A DNA stretch of 64,000 bases from Azadirachta indica (GCA_022749755.1 CM040444.1:4343009-4407008); one strand, 5' to 3'; positions 13,189-26,689 are shown, counted from the stretch's first letter. The notes: generated from the letters alone by a model not told the origin. Made by a program: numbers and translations.

Positions 13189-13905
13189 ATGTTTGAACTC
13201 TTGGTCCAACACTGCTTTTTTGCTGAACTAATGGCTGCCATCTTGGTAGTTGAGATTGCTTATGATAAGGGCTGGTTTAATCTTCGGCTTGAGAGTGATT
13301 CAATTCTAGTTTTTCACCTCTTTAATAATCATTCTATTCAACCTCCTTGGGCGTTGTGGAATCGTTGGCCCAATTGCAAACACCATATGTTTCGGGAGAA
13401 TAATAGTATAGCTGACACCTTGGCTAATTAAGTCTTGATCATCAGGTCTTTCATTGGTGGGATAGTCCTCCTCAAGATATCTACAACCAGCCATCTAAGG
13501 ATGCAAATGGATTTCTGACTTACTATTTTTTTTTTAAATCTCTGTTTGGCTTTGTTTCTAGTTCGTTACTTTTGACTTGAAGATTTAGATTGCTGGTCTT
13601 AATTTTATGGGAGTGCGCTGGAACCTGGATTCTTTTTTGGCTTGCTGGTCTATTCTGTTGTGCAGAATGCTGGCTGATGTTACAAGATTCTGAAAGCTTG
13701 GAAGCTTGGCATATTATAGATTGTTGGAGTTTTCTATTTTGTGGCTGGGTCTGCTGTTGTACTTTATTTAAGATGAGCCCTTTCAAGTGCTTTATTTTCT
13801 TGATTTGTCAAACCCTTTTTTGGGTTTTCTTTGAATTTGTATTTATCTTTTCTTTTAATAAATTTGTTCTACTCTTTTGTCTAAAGTTTAATTAAAAAAA
13901 AAAAG
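13189..13905 (+). mobile_element. 3' fragment of a LINE (L1-type) with RNase H tail
   Basis: The first 80 codons match the RNase H-like C-terminal region of plant LINE ORF2 proteins: an AELMA acidic block, LRLESDSILV, then FRENNSIADTLAN. A stop interrupts it (about 13429), after which remnants such as WWDSPP continue. About 400 bases of T-rich untranslated sequence follow, with AATAAATTT, and it ends in an A-run at 13892-13903, the usual LINE tail. The 5' part (endonuclease, reverse transcriptase) is absent, as in normal 5'-truncated insertions. A T-run sits at 13169-13188. No target-site duplication could be assigned with confidence. Confidence 0.7.
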
Positions 13906-15611
13906 ATTTTCTTAGTTAAAGAAAGTAATTTATTTCTTTTTGTACATTTATGCTAAATAACTTTTAAGCTAACGTTTGCAATTTTTTTTTATCTAAATTA
14001 CATTCTAAAATAGTTTTAACATTTGTTTTTAAACACTTGTTTTAAAAACAATTGATAATAAACTATTGATAAGGTGATCGTGTTCAAATTACACAATTCT
14101 ATGAGTTTTCTTTGTTCAAAGGTTTTTGAGTACATTTGGTTGGGATTTCATCATTAATTTTGATTGACTTAGATGGATATACATACATATATATATATAT
14201 ATATTACTTTATTTCACCTTTTTTTTCCTTTTTTTTTTAAAAAGAAATTTACCTCCCAAATTAATTGCATATATATTTTCAAGGATAATCTATTGATTGT
14301 GTCTATCATGATTAAGTAGTGTAACTTTTTTCTTTTTTATTAATAAACTTTTTTCTTGTACCACTCTTACTGCTTAAAAAAGAAAAAAAACTTTGCTATT
14401 CGCATCCCGTTATGTAAAAAATTACATGTATACGGAAGCAGAGCTACCTAGTGGCTTGAAGGTAGGGGTCTTAGCACTTCAAACCGAAAAAAATTTTAAA
14501 AATCAATATATAAAATATTTATATTTTGGATATATATATATATATATGTTGTATACAATGAACGGATCAACAACGTCACAAGAATACACATATTTTTGCA
14601 TCATTTTTTGGCCGTTAAATTTACACACTACCAATTATTTTAATTAAATTTCATACATGCAATTAATGTATAATTAATGTATCATAATTAATATATATTT
14701 TAAATTGAATCTCAATTATTGAAAATGTGTAAATCAAATAATCTATAAAATGGTGCAAAAGTATGTGTAATGTTATACAGTTTCCCTAACTTTTAAGAAT
14801 GAATCTCAATTTCTATAAACCATTAATTTTCACTAGGATATCTACAGGGCTTTTTTATAAATAAAAAATTGAAAATTTTTGTAGGAAGTAATTAAGAAGT
14901 AATGTAAATGTGCATCATTTCTGCAGTCAAAGGAACATGGTGTCTATTTCAACCAATGGTTGTTTACATTGAGTACACACACTGATAAATTCTGATTTGT
15001 GTTTGATTTTCTAATTAACTTGATTAACTTAGCTGTAAATATAAACTGCTTCTCTTCCTGTAATGGAAAACAATAAGGAAAGAAAAGCACTTTTATACAA
15101 TCATGTATTCAAATCGTAGAACTAACAAAACTAATGCAACAGTTGATGCAAATTTGAAGCCAAATTATGTGAGCAGCTAGCATCCATGAGTATGAGCCAT
15201 AATTAATTAAGACAACCTAAGTTTATAGTCTAAATTATGAGTGCCCCAGCAACGATCCATTTTTTAACTTATCTATTATTAAATTTCGAAAAGAGATTTT
15301 CCAAAAGAACTTTTAGAATAATTCAACATTCTTTCATCATTGAGCGGGAGAAAAAGGGAGTTATAGTGAAAGTAAGCGAGTAGAGTTCCACTAGAAAAAA
15401 GAAAATAAAAAGAAAGTAGGGAAGAAAAACAACAGTACTGAGATAAAATTTCATGAAATCAAGATGTGGTGGGATGTAAAAATTGATTATGGAAAGCAAC
15501 TTGAAATTAAATATGAAGACTATACGTCGTCTTTGCAGACCTTCCATATAAATTTAGGAAGCCAGGCGGCTCAGGTTTGCTAACTCAAATCCCACACTAC
15601 ACAATAGCAAA
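13906..15611. other. Intergenic, upstream flank of WAK-B
   Basis: AT-rich, with TA microsatellites near 14187-14207 and 14528-14546. A short GCAGAGCTACC...GGCTTGAAGG...TTAGCACTTC patch at 14438-14482 may be the worn end of a dispersed element. No coding frame was supported. Confidence 0.5.
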
Positions 15612-17114
15612 ATGATTCTGTAGTTGCTATTTCAGATGTTTATATTGGTGCTGTTATTGCCAATAATATCGACTACAAAATCACCACCAGCACCACCATT
15701 ATTAACAAAGCCAAATTGTCAATCCAGCTGTGGAAATAATGTTACAATTCCATTTCCATTCGGAATTGGAACGGCTTGTTACTTAAATCAGCGGTATGCA
15801 ATTGATTGCAAATCCAATAAGCCATTCCTCAGAAGCATCGGCCTGGAATTGCTCAATGTCTCACAACAAATAAGCACGATACAAGTAAATCAACCAGCGA
15901 TCAATGCTTGTCAGCATAAAGCTGAAGAAGTAAGTTTTGCTAACCTGGAAAACCTTCCTTTTTACTTTTCTTACGATCACAACTATTTCTTCGGCGTGGG
16001 CTGCAACAACCTATTATTAATGTACTATTCTGATGATGTTGATAATAACCCTGTTATAGGTGGTTGTTTGTCCATTTGTAATCCCAAAAAATAAGGTAGT
16101 AGATGATGATATCAAATGCATCAATGGCATTGAATGTTGCCAGAGGGGATATTCTTTCGGTTTCAAAAGTTTTAAGATATCCGTAGGTAGCATATTAATG
16201 GAACAAGCAGCAGCAGCGGCAGTCAGCAACAGGATTGCAAATATGCATTTTTGATAGACGTGGACATTTTTGATAACAAATTTAACAGTTCAAAAGAAGT
16301 TCTAAATCGGAAGCAAGTTCCCGTGGCATTAGATTGGAAAATGTTAAATTCTTCTTATGACAAGTTAGCAACGAATATATCTTCAACATTTAGATCGACC
16401 TTTTTATTGTGAAACTGATCATCAAAATGGACTTAAGAGACGTTACTGCAAAGCTGGTTACCAAGGAAATCCCTATTTGTTTCAAGGATATCAAGGTACA
16501 GCTTCTTGATTTAAAAAGTATATATTCTGAAAAATTATAAATGTTCTAAATTAACAGAATCCAATGTCACTTAGTTGCCAATTAAATATTCTATATTCTG
16601 TTGATGTTTTTCGTTCGTGACAGATATTGATGAGTGTAAGAGTGGAAGCCCAACATCTGCGAGCCAAATATGGTATGTCAAAATTTTATAGGAGGCCACC
16701 ATTGCATTCCCAAAAAATCAAAGGTTTCTGTGATGGTATTGGGTATGCCTTTTTTAATAATATCATACCAGACGAAACATAGTATTATGCGTGTTATAGT
16801 CGTATTAAGTCTTCTATATTAAGTATCTAGCTAGAAAGATTGCTGCAGGTATTGGCACAGGCCTTGGAGGTTTGTTTCTTCTCACTGGAGACTGGTGGCT
16901 GGGCTTCATAATAAGAAAAGGAATGAAGCGGAAACAGGAGAATTTCAAAAGGAATGGAGCTTTTACTTTTACAACAACAGCTGAATTCATTTGATGGCAG
17001 TGTTGATAGATGCAAAATATTCAATGCCGGTGAATTAGAAAAAGCCACTGATCATTTCAATGTGTACAGAAATCTCGGTCAAGGAGGTCAAGGAACTGTT
17101 TACAAAGGAATGTT
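15612..17114 (+). pseudogene. WAK-B: 5' half of a WAK gene, broken
   Basis: The start codon at 15612 is followed at codon 4 by TAG (15621), where the paralogues read ATG ATT CTG CAG. The extracellular domain is otherwise well kept ([21 protein letters not shown]) to about 16087. There an extra A in an A-run changes frame, and the IECCQRGYSFG block continues in another frame. The exon 1 end and donor lie near 16494. The EGF exon (about 16623-16740) is frameshifted. The membrane exon begins near 16850, and the kinase reads only to [13 protein letters not shown] before the sequence switches at about 17115 to the 3' flank of an opposite-strand WAK. Over 85% of the kinase domain is missing, so no receptor can be made. 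Confidence 0.85.
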
Positions 17115-17362
17115 GGTGGATAAAGACTGATTACGTAGCATTGTCTCATTCAACATCAAGAGATTGAGCTAGTAATACCATCAAAAGGAGACCCCTTGAA
17201 GTAGAAATAATATCACAAGGCTGAATCACTTCGGTTCCTGCGTACTCAACCTCTTCCAAACTTTGATGAACATTATAATTATTCTTTGATGCTTGAATTC
17301 CCTCCAATTCCGTTGCAATTTGCTCCATTTTAGGTCTATGCTTCCCATTTAAAATTAAATGA
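17115..17362 (-). pseudogene. WAK C-terminal remnant, copy 1
   Basis: The minus-strand frame carries the last ~60 codons of a WAK kinase (ELEGIQASK, NVHQSLEEVEYAG), closest to the tail of WAK-E. The final residues are out of frame relative to E because of an indel. The homology stops at 17362, inside the codons for the NGKHRP region. The same remnant, with the same breakpoint, is at 40853-41110. Confidence 0.8.
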
Positions 17363-17786
17363 GGCCAAATTTATTAATGAAAGAAGACAAATGAAGCAAA
17401 TAAATAAAAAGAGAGAAGCACAGCAGCTATCCCTTTAATCAAGTGAACCTATAGCTAGGAAAGCCACAAGCATCCTTTGAAATCAAACCATGAATAAATA
17501 AATTGAATTAATTTTGATTGTTCTAATATCTACTTAAGTGAAATATGAACTCAGATTAGAGTATTGTACCCAACATTTCGTTGACTGTTAATAAAAAATT
17601 TTAAATTTTTTTTATTTCTCCTTACTGTTAAAAAATTCAATGATTGTTTCAGTTAAGCACTTCTTGTTAGAGATCAGTTAAATTTTTGCCAAATTTATTT
17701 TTAATTTTCCTCTATAAATAAAGGTTTTAATATTCCTTGAAAAATCAATAAAAAATATTACTTCTCTCTGTACCAAAATTTCTTCA
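17363..17786. other. 420-bp sequence replacing the body of a WAK gene
   Basis: It lies between the C-terminal and N-terminal WAK stubs. Its right half starts near TGTTAGAGATCAG (17667) and has a TATA-like CTATAAATAAAGG at about 17714-17726. This arrangement suggests an LTR or promoter end from a retroelement, but no internal domain or second terminus was seen. Copy 2 is at 41111-41530. Confidence 0.45.
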
Positions 17787-17815
17787 CAGCTGAGATAGCA
17801 ACTGCTGAATCATTA
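17787..17815 (-). pseudogene. WAK N-terminal stub, copy 1
   Basis: Reverse complement of the first ~9 codons of a WAK gene, as in WAK-E (33099 and below), including an ATG at about 17812-17814. The E-like upstream flank continues to the right (17818-18300 resembles 33107-33540). Together with 17115-17362 it shows that a whole minus-strand WAK once stood here. Confidence 0.7.
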
Positions 17816-18225
17816 GTCAATCTGTCTGTGCTTTCTTATTTGTTTATTCTGATCGAGATGTCTAGCACTTTAAATTTGTGATGATAGAAGAACTGGTATT
17901 ATTCGCTGCTGCTTCTTAATTCCCACCAGCAAAAATGCAATCGTAAGGCTTTCGGGGACCGGCTTATTATAACTTATTCAAGAAATTTTCTTTTACTGTA
18001 GTTTTTTCGGCCTACTTTATTTACCTTTTCGTGGTACACCAACTCTCGTCAATAATATTAATAAAAGAGAGTACGGAAAGAACCAAAAAGTCTTAAAGAA
18101 AAGGAATTGAGAAAGAAATTTTCACAGTTCACAAATTTCCTTGCTTTCACAATAACTTTTTTTCCTCTTCATGGATATATAAACAAATAGCTAGACTCCT
18201 TTCACCTGTTTTCATCAGTTGTAGA

Positions 18226-18250
18226 GGAAGTGCTTATGAAAAAGCACTTT
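18226..18250 (+). repeat. Recurring 25-base motif, copy 3
   Basis: GGAAGTGCTTATGAAAAAGC then ACTTT, about 410 bases upstream of the N-terminal stub at 17815, the same spacing as at WAK-E and at the second relic. Confidence 0.6.
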
Positions 18251-18299
18251 ATGAGAAAGTACCGCGTTCGCCTGTTTTCGCTTTTCCGTGTTTGTTAAG

Positions 18300-18649
18300 A
18301 GAATTTTGATCATCCTCTAATAATGAACAGAAAATTAATTATATATGAAGAAATACACTAACAAAATCATTCAACATTCTTTCATTAATTTGTCACAAGC
18401 AGTTTCGCTATGATTAAACGCTATTATTAATCACATGTTAAAGTGGGACTTATTCTTCAGAATAAAAGACCGTGTGTGAAACTAGAATATAAGGATCATA
18501 CAAATGATGAGAAAAAAAATGTCAATTGTCTACTTGTTCGATGAAAGTATAAATGGTTGACACTAAAGAATCATCAAGATTTATTGGCTGATATAGACAT
18601 GGCAATAATCAATAATTTAATGAAAATCAAACTTTGTGAAATCATTTTA

Positions 18650-18680
<31 letters not shown>

Positions 18681-20027
18681 ATCAAATAATCGATGTTTTT
18701 GTATCACTTTGTGGAAGAAAAGCCCCAATTGGATGTAAGTAGTGAATTGCAGGTAGTAAGTAAAATTGAAAGGAAGCAAATGCAAAAGATAGTTTCATGA
18801 GATGAAAAGAAATAAAAACAAAAACAAAAACAAAAAAATAGTAAGATTAGATTATATATGCAAACTATCATTTATCATACCCTAAAATGACCAACCTAAA
18901 CGAAAATATCTAAGCAAAACCAAAAGAAAAGGCTATTATAAACTATCATTTATTTTTGTCTTTAATCTCGGGAGAATAATTTGAAACCAAGAGATTAGCT
19001 AGAACATCTAAAACAAGATTACAACTTTATTAGAAGGAAAACTGTTTATTTTCTTTTATTATCTTGTGGTTAGACTTTTATAGTGTAGTAATTAAGAAGG
19101 CTAATACAAATTGGTGGCCAAATCCATAAGAAAATTATGATTCGTACATTAATCGAATGTATGTTATAAATAAGTTTAAGTATACCCTAAATTACATCAT
19201 ACCCTAAGCTACACCCAACTGTAAAGCCTTAGCCCGAAAATGGCTACTAACTATATAATTAAACTAATATAAAGAAAACGCTTAAAAACCATACAACACA
19301 ATGTAAGTGCCTAAATAAAATATTATGATGTAATTTAAATAAAATTTATTTTTTACCCCAACAAAATCCTCTTTGATTTAAAATACCAAAAAGTGAATAT
19401 TTTATTTACTAAACTACTAATTGAAGATAAATTCTTTAATTAATTACATCATTTTGTCATGATTTGATATTGAAAAAGACTGAGAAAGTAAAGTATGATT
19501 AAAAATTATATTTCTTTGTTGGCGTCAATTAATTACATTATTTTATTATGATTGAAATTCTGAACGAGAAAAAGAAGACCGAGAAAGAAAAAGTAAGATA
19601 AAAAATTACGTTTCCTAATTTGAATGTGTTTGGTCGGTGAGAAAGAGAAAAATTGCATTGCCTAATTTGAACTTATTTGTAAAAAGAAAAATTACTTTCT
19701 TTTCTCAATATTTTAAGCATTATATTCGAATTGGAATTAAGAAACAGATGATTAAAGTAGAGTTCTTAAATCACAGCGACTGAACTATTTAGCGCGCATC
19801 ATTCTATCCTCCTTTAATTATATGTTATCTTTACAAACTTTATGTATGGTATACAAATTATTTTTTATTTGATAAGAATACATAAATCCCAACAAATATT
19901 CCAAATAAATTTATCATAAATTATATAAAAAGATGTAAATATGAATTATCGATTATAGTATCAACGAAATTAATCTTTTACTTTAAATTTAAAAAGATTA
20001 ATTTTAAAGCTTTTGTTTATAGGTTTA
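18300..20027. other. AT-rich flank, no gene; includes (AAAT)n and a four-copy repeat
   Basis: An ATAA microsatellite runs from about 18649 to 18683. The block at 18940-19050 (ACTATCATTT, GAGACCAAGAGA-type sequence) recurs at 30200, 40485 and 42880. The part at 19480-19740 is present in inverted form at 39866-40090. No coding frame was supported. Confidence 0.6.
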
Positions 20028-20456
20028 CGGGTCTGTTTGATATAATTTTTCAAATAGAACTTTTTAAAGTAGAGTTTTTACCTGTAAAATTTTTATGAAT
20101 AGAGCTTTTAACAAAAATTTATTAATAGTTTGGTTGCCACAAATGATTTTTGAGAAAATTTAAGTAATTACTTTAATAGATAAATTTTTAATGTTTTATT
20201 TTAAAAAAATAACGTAAAATTTTTAAAATAAAGTAAGGGTAGTTTACATAATTTTACCTTTTAAAAAAGCTGGAGAAGGTGTACTGCCAAAAACTCAAAT
20301 TTTGGGTTTTTTTCAATAGAAGAAAAATAGTTTTTTTAATTTCGAAAAGCTCTTTTTTATTGTTAACCAAACGACATTAAAAAATTTGAAAAGGGTTTTT
20401 ATCATTAAAAAAGTCCTTTTGACCAATAAAAAAGTCAAATCAAATAGACACTAAGT
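20028..20456. mobile_element. MITE-like element with GGTCTGTTTGAT termini
   Basis: One end reads GGGTCTGTTTGATATA and the other, reverse-complemented, reads AGTGTCTATTTGATTTGAC, giving imperfect inverted termini. The interior is non-coding and AT-rich. It is absent from the paralogous site in segmental copy 2 (near 43920), so it lies in sequence specific to copy 1. TGTTTGG-like termini are common in plant hAT-type MITEs; that assignment is tentative. Confidence 0.5.
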
Positions 20457-20646
20457 CTCTTTAAGGCGCCCAACTTATAAATATGTAGTTTATTTTGTAT
20501 TATTAGATTACACAACCTTCTCCTTCCTTAATCTTTTGACTCTATTTTCTACTTTCTTCTTGATCTTCTTTTCTAAATGGAGCTCGTTTGTTTCCCTCCA
20601 AGTAATAAAAAACTATTGATTGTTTCGTGTACATCTCATGATAGGA

Positions 20647-20674
20647 AAAAGTGCTTTGTGGAAAATAGCTTTTG
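20647..20674 (+). repeat. Recurring 25-base motif, copy 4 (upstream of WAK-C)
   Basis: AAAAAGTGCTTTGTGGAAAA then TAGCTTTT, about 190 bases before the WAK-C start codon. WAK-C runs on the plus strand, so the motif has the opposite orientation to its gene compared with the WAK-A and WAK-E copies. Confidence 0.5.
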
Positions 20675-20854
20675 AATTTTTTTATTTTCATAAAGTTAGG
20701 CTGGCTCGGCTACCTACTTGGATACGCAAGTGTAAAGACAATATCGAAGAAGTTGCAGAGAAATATTAATTAATCATTCCCCTTTTCTTTTAAATTCAAA
20801 GAGCTAGCTAGGCAGCTCTGTTTGCTCAGTTAACTTAGAGTGATAGACTGAAAA

Positions 20855-21730
20855 ATGATTCTGCAGTTTCAACTACAGTTTTCATTATTGCTGCTTTCAT
20901 GGCCAATAAAATCAATGGCAAATTCACGACCACCACCTTTATTAACAATTCCAAATTGTCCAACCCATTGCGGAAACAATGTCACAATCCCATTTCCATT
21001 CGGAATTGGATCAGATTGTTACTTCGATATATTTTATGCAATAGATTGCAGATCCCATAAGCCATTCCTCAGAAGCATCAACCTGGAAGTGCTTCAATTC
21101 TCGCTACAAAAAAGCACCATGATTTAGACCATGCGTCTAAATCAACCAGTGATCCATTCTTGTCAGTGGCCTGAGAAAGTAGTAAGTCTGGTAAACCTGA
21201 ATGATCTTCCTTTCTACTTCTCCTTTTTTCACAACAGGTTCACCGACATCGGCTGCAACAACGTTGCTTTGATGTCTTCCGCTGACGATGAATTTATCGG
21301 GGGTTGCTTGACCATTTGTGATGAGAATAATAAGACAGAAAACGGTAGCTGCAATGGAGTCAACTGTTGCCAAACAGGAATTCCACGGGCTCAGAAGAGT
21401 TTGAATATTACTGTAAGTAATAACATAAGCGTTACTGAAACAAGATCAAGCAACAGCAGCGGCGGGCAGCAAGAGGATGATGCAAATATGCAATTTTGGT
21501 AGTGCAAGATTGATTTGATGATAACTTTAAGGGACCAAAAGATGTTCAAAATTGGGAGAAAGTTCCTTTGGTGTTGGATTGGAGGATATACAATACGCCT
21601 TTAGCAATGAATAAATCTCCACGCCACGTTGGATCAACCTTTTACTGTAAAAATGATGGCAGTGGACTGGTTTCATGCTATTGCCAAGAAGGTTACCAAG
21701 GAAATCTCTATTTTCTCCAAGGATGTCAAG
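20855..21730 (+). pseudogene. WAK-C: isolated extracellular exon of a WAK
   Basis: Starts with a good signal peptide and [14 protein letters not shown]. The frame is cut by an in-frame TAG at 21125-21127, within an ACCATG(ATTTAG)ACCATG micro-duplication. It continues in the same frame to about 21502. There a frame change precedes the DDNFKGPKDV and GYQGN blocks, and a TGA appears near 21511. The exon ends at GGATGTCAAG with a normal donor at 21731. No EGF or kinase exon follows in the next 2.7 kb. As it stands it could give only a ~90-residue secreted peptide ending before the mid-domain cysteines. Confidence 0.85.
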
Positions 21731-24486
21731 GTAAACTTCTTAACTAAAATTGTGTGCTTAAGAAAAATGAAATACTAGATGGTATGATATATACTTTTCA
21801 GGTTAGTGTTTGTAAGGGAGTGCTAAAGAAAAAGATGTACTTTTTTTAAAAAATATTAGTATCTAGTATTAATTAAATTTGCTAAGTATCTTTAAAATAA
21901 ATAGTTAAACACATAGATAAGTCGTTTTATCATACCATTTAGTATTTATTTATCATAACTATCATATCTAAACTCATACTAGAATTCTAATCTATACTAG
22001 TAGATTGTAATATAATATTAGGAAAAAAGTAATTATAAGTTAGAAAATGGAAAGGAAAGTGCCAAAAATAATTTTAAAAAAGGTAAATGCATAATTATGA
22101 AAATTAATAGAAATTAAATTTGATACGTATAATTAATTTATAATTATTGTACTATTAATATACATGTTAAATTTAATTTCAACTGTCGAAAAAATATAGA
22201 TCTAATAGTTTATAAATTATGTAAGAATATGTGTAAGTTTAAGGAATTATTGATCATTCTCTATACATACATATATACAGGACATTAACAGATAACCTCT
22301 TGATGTTTGGAAAATAATATATGCCCATTGGAGTTTGGGCACAAATACTCATATTAATTTTTACAACCTTTAGTTGACTAATTAGATTACAATTATTTGT
22401 ATTCTTAATGTTTTATCAAATAACAAAATAAGACATATTTTTTTCAATTATAACAATTTACTTTTTGTATTTTTCACAAGATACCAAGAATTAAAAGGAT
22501 AGAATTAAAATTTTCTTTTTTAATTTATTATTTCAATAAAAAATTAAAAAAATATTATTATAAAAAAATTTCAAACAATGAGTTGGATTAAACTCTTATG
22601 CTAAAATATTTCTAATCTTCAAATTATTTCAGAAAAAATGAATGAAACATTTTTAGTATTTTATTTCTAATTTATAGCATATTTATTTAAAATATTATAT
22701 TATATTCATTATATTTTTATAAAAAAAGGGAAAGCTTATAATTAATATAAATAAAAAATATAAAAATACATATATGTTATATTGGTTACAAATAAAAGTA
22801 ATCAAAATTCTATTCTATTTTATTTTTTAATTAAAGTTGAATTATATTATTTAATAAGTTTATATCTAATTAATAATGGAATTAAGAAATGACAATGAAC
22901 TTAATTTACATATTATAATTTATTACTCTCGTCTTATTTTTTGTAAATATTTCAAAAAAAAAAGGAGGATTTTGAGTGTTTATAAAATATTTTAAAGAAA
23001 AATAAGGATTTTAAATAAAAAGAGAATAATAAATTATAATATACAAATTAAATTTGGTGTCATATATAAGTAAAATTAATAATTGGATATATTTTATATC
23101 CTTATTGAATAAGGTAATTTAATTCTAATTAAACATATAGAAAAAAAAGAGAATTTTGATTATCTTTATTTATAATATATTTCATAATTTTTGTTAAGAA
23201 AATATAATCAACTTAATATATCTTTTTAGATTGATATATTATATATAATAATAAAATGTTTTGATGATTAAATATCAAATTATTACAAGGAAATAAAAGA
23301 AAATAGTTAGGAATATTTTAGTATATGAGTTGGATTTAATTCATTATTAAATTTTTTTAATAATAGTATTTTTTTAAAAGTTTTATTGAAATAATGAAAT
23401 AAAAAATTTACTTAGTCATTAGTATATTGTTAAAAATATTAAAATAAGGATTAAATTATTATAACTCGATAAAATATATTATGAAAAATATTTAAATAAG
23501 GATCAAATTATTATAATTAAAAACAAGTGTTTCTCACATTATAATTTTGTAAATGTTTAAAGATATAAATGATAATAACCTTACAAATCAACTGACAAAA
23601 TTAAGTCATAATATATCTGTTTATTTGTTTAAATATTAGGAGTATCTATTTTTTTCTAAAACATCAGGTGAGGTATCTTCCTATTAAATATATATATGTA
23701 TGTATGTATGTATGCATGTATGTATATTGTAATGTGTAAAAATATCTTGTTAACATAGTTGGCTCTTGGTGGTTGGTGATTCAATTTAGGGTTCAAATCA
23801 CTATATAACCTTACTTTTCAAATATTCTTAGGCAGGGTCGGATCAAATAGAACCAAATTAGGAATACCCATTTAGGAATACCCAGATTATTTCTAATTAA
23901 CACAAGGAAATATTTTTATATAGTAGGGAGAAAAGTTGTGAATGAATTTTAGTTTAATTTTCATTAAATTCGGTATGATACAGTTGAATATCAACTCCAT
24001 CCTTGGCAAAAATAACTATGCTTTAGATCACATTATTTTATATAACGAAACAAAAAATTAAAAGAATACAGTAGTTTAAAACTTAAAAATGCATATTAAA
24101 CAATTGTAAACACATAAAAATAAGAACAAACTTGTGAACGTAATAAGTGAAGTTAACTGCAAGTGTTAAACCTTTATGTTGGTTACGAATTTACATCATG
24201 TCACTTTGTGCACAAACATTATAAACTTGTGAAGGATATACAGGACAGTTTAGATTTTTTATTTGGAGATTTATTATTGTTGGTAATTAGAAATAATCTG
24301 ACTATATTGTGTTGTCAATTTTAGTAAGTACTATACATTTCATTTATGTTTTTATCGTTCTTTTGACCGACCATTGGAAGTATACTAGGCTTTGATGATT
24401 GCTGAAAAGAAAGGAATTTAATTGTCTGCATACACATCATGAAGCATACAAGACTACATTTATACATTCTATCTTCTATCTATTTC
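21731..24486. other. AT-rich spacer with GTAT microsatellite, no gene
   Basis: Homologous to 44380-46857 from about 22290 onward. A GTAT/GCAT microsatellite lies at about 23690-23728; the paralogous spot in copy 2 is instead a TA array followed by a TG/CG-rich array (45809-46000). No protein-like frame was seen. Confidence 0.6.
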
Positions 24487-26689
24487 TTATCTTGACCACA
24501 ATGAATAGGAAGTGTTTTCAAAAGTTGAAGTTGTTGAAGTAGAGTCGATATCCCATACCTCAGTTACTTCAGATCTCAAGCACTCTACCACTTTAGAGTT
24601 TTGCCAAACAATCCTGTCACTTTGTGAAGCTCTTATCCTCTCCGATTCCATTGATACTTCTTTCATTGTAGGTCGTTTCTTCCCATTTGGGTTTAAGCAT
24701 CTTTTCGCCAAATTAGCAACTCCTATGATCTCTTCTTTCTTTCCCATTTGTCTTACTTGAGCATCAAGAATGTCAAATAAACTATTCTCCTCCAACAAAA
24801 TCACAAAAGTTGTTGCCAAAATTTTCCCCTCTTCTGCCCATTTTGAAGATATTGGTTTTTGTCTAGTTAAAAGTTCAACAAAAACAACTCCAAAACTATA
24901 AACATCATTTTTATCAGTGTATTGGCTTAAATGAAAATACTTTGGATCTAAGTATCCAAAAGTTTCTTGTACTTTTGTGGTGACATGAGTTTGGTCTATG
25001 ACATGTGATCTAGAAGTTCCAAAATCAGCGATTTTTACTCTGTATTTTTCATCTAATAGTATATTTGTTGACTTGATGTCTCGATGATAAATGGGTAAGT
25101 GAGCTGTTGAGTGCAAGTAAGAGAGTGCTTTTGCAATTTCTGTAGCAATTCGTAGACGAATATCCCAAGGGATTGTAAACTCTTCATTTTGATGAAGATA
25201 TTTACAAAGAGTTTCGTTAAGAATAAATTCGTACACTAACAAAGGAACATCAGCCTCCAAGCAATAACCCAAAAGCTTAACCACATTTTTATGGTTAATT
25301 TGTGAGAGAATTATAACCTTGTTGTTGAATTCTTCAAGCTTTCATTTATTTACAGCTATGGACATTTTTACTGCAATAATTTTTCCATTTGGCAGCATTC
25401 CTTTATAAACAGTACCTTGGCCTCCCTGACCAAGAAATCTATTCACATTAAAATGGTCTGTGGCTTTGTCTAATTCGTTGGAATTGAATATCTTGCACCT
25501 ATCAACATTGCAGTCAAATGCATTCAATTTTTGTTGTCAAAGTACACCACCATTCCTTTTGAAATTCTTTTCTTTCTGCTTCATTCTTTTTCTTATTATA
25601 ATGCCCAACCACCGTACTCCAATGAGAAGAAACAAACCTCCAAGGCCTGTGCCAATACCTGAAACATTCATATCAAAGAAACACTACAACTTTCTATCAA
25701 TGTGGACAATCGAATTGATACCCCTAGCTACGACCAAAATCTAAATTAAAAGAACTTGTTATGAACTTATTCAAATTGCAATGAATAATAAAATCAATTT
25801 AAGTTAACATTTTCAATATAATTATAAAAATTAACTCAAATTTTATATGATAAGAAGGCATACCTGAAACGATCACTTACGTAAACCTGTGGTTTTGTGG
25901 GACGAATGAAATGATAGCTTCCTACATGATTTTTACAAACCTTATTTGACCCACAAACGTTAGGATCTTTGCTACATTGATCAACGTACGTCTCAAAAAT
26001 CAATTGAATTAACAACTAATTCCTTCAATGAAAGATCCCCGAAGTCGTTAGCACAAATCCTTCATGATTAGCACAAATGCATTAAAGCTTAACTACAAAT
26101 CGTTTGTAATTGTCCATTAAATAAAATTCTGACCTTAAAACTATTTATAGTCGTATTATACGTTAGAGAGATGTTATATCTTATTAAATTTATCAATTCC
26201 AAAGGAATGAAAAGTATTTTATATGGTGACTACTAAAAAATTAACGAATTTGAATACTCAAACAAAAAACAATTTTTCTTTTTGTAGTAAAATTAATAAC
26301 TTTTAAAAAGTCATTTTTTTGTTCAATGAGAACATAATTCATATTCATGCTTATGTTGCAATGCACATTTAACATATTTCATAAGTACACACATTCATAC
26401 ACACACATAGCAAATCTTTATAATATGGAATATATTGATTTTTTACACATAGTTCAAACAAGTTTAGTCTACTTACCTCGAAGTGTTCTCAAAAAACAAA
26501 ATGGTTTATCAATTAGTTTAACCTAAGATCATATCAAATACTAACAAAAAAAATATTATATCAACAAAATCTCTTCTAAAAACATTCATATATAATTCTT
26601 TAAACCCTTACTAAAGCTCCCCTCGATTCCCCATGCTCCACAATTATTTTAAAATTTATATTAAGTATTTATAATTAAGATTAGATAAA

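Noticed and set aside
13523..13895. Cys/Trp-rich frame after the LINE RNase H remnant
   Set aside because: Lies in the LINE 3' untranslated region; no domain, ends at the A-tail.
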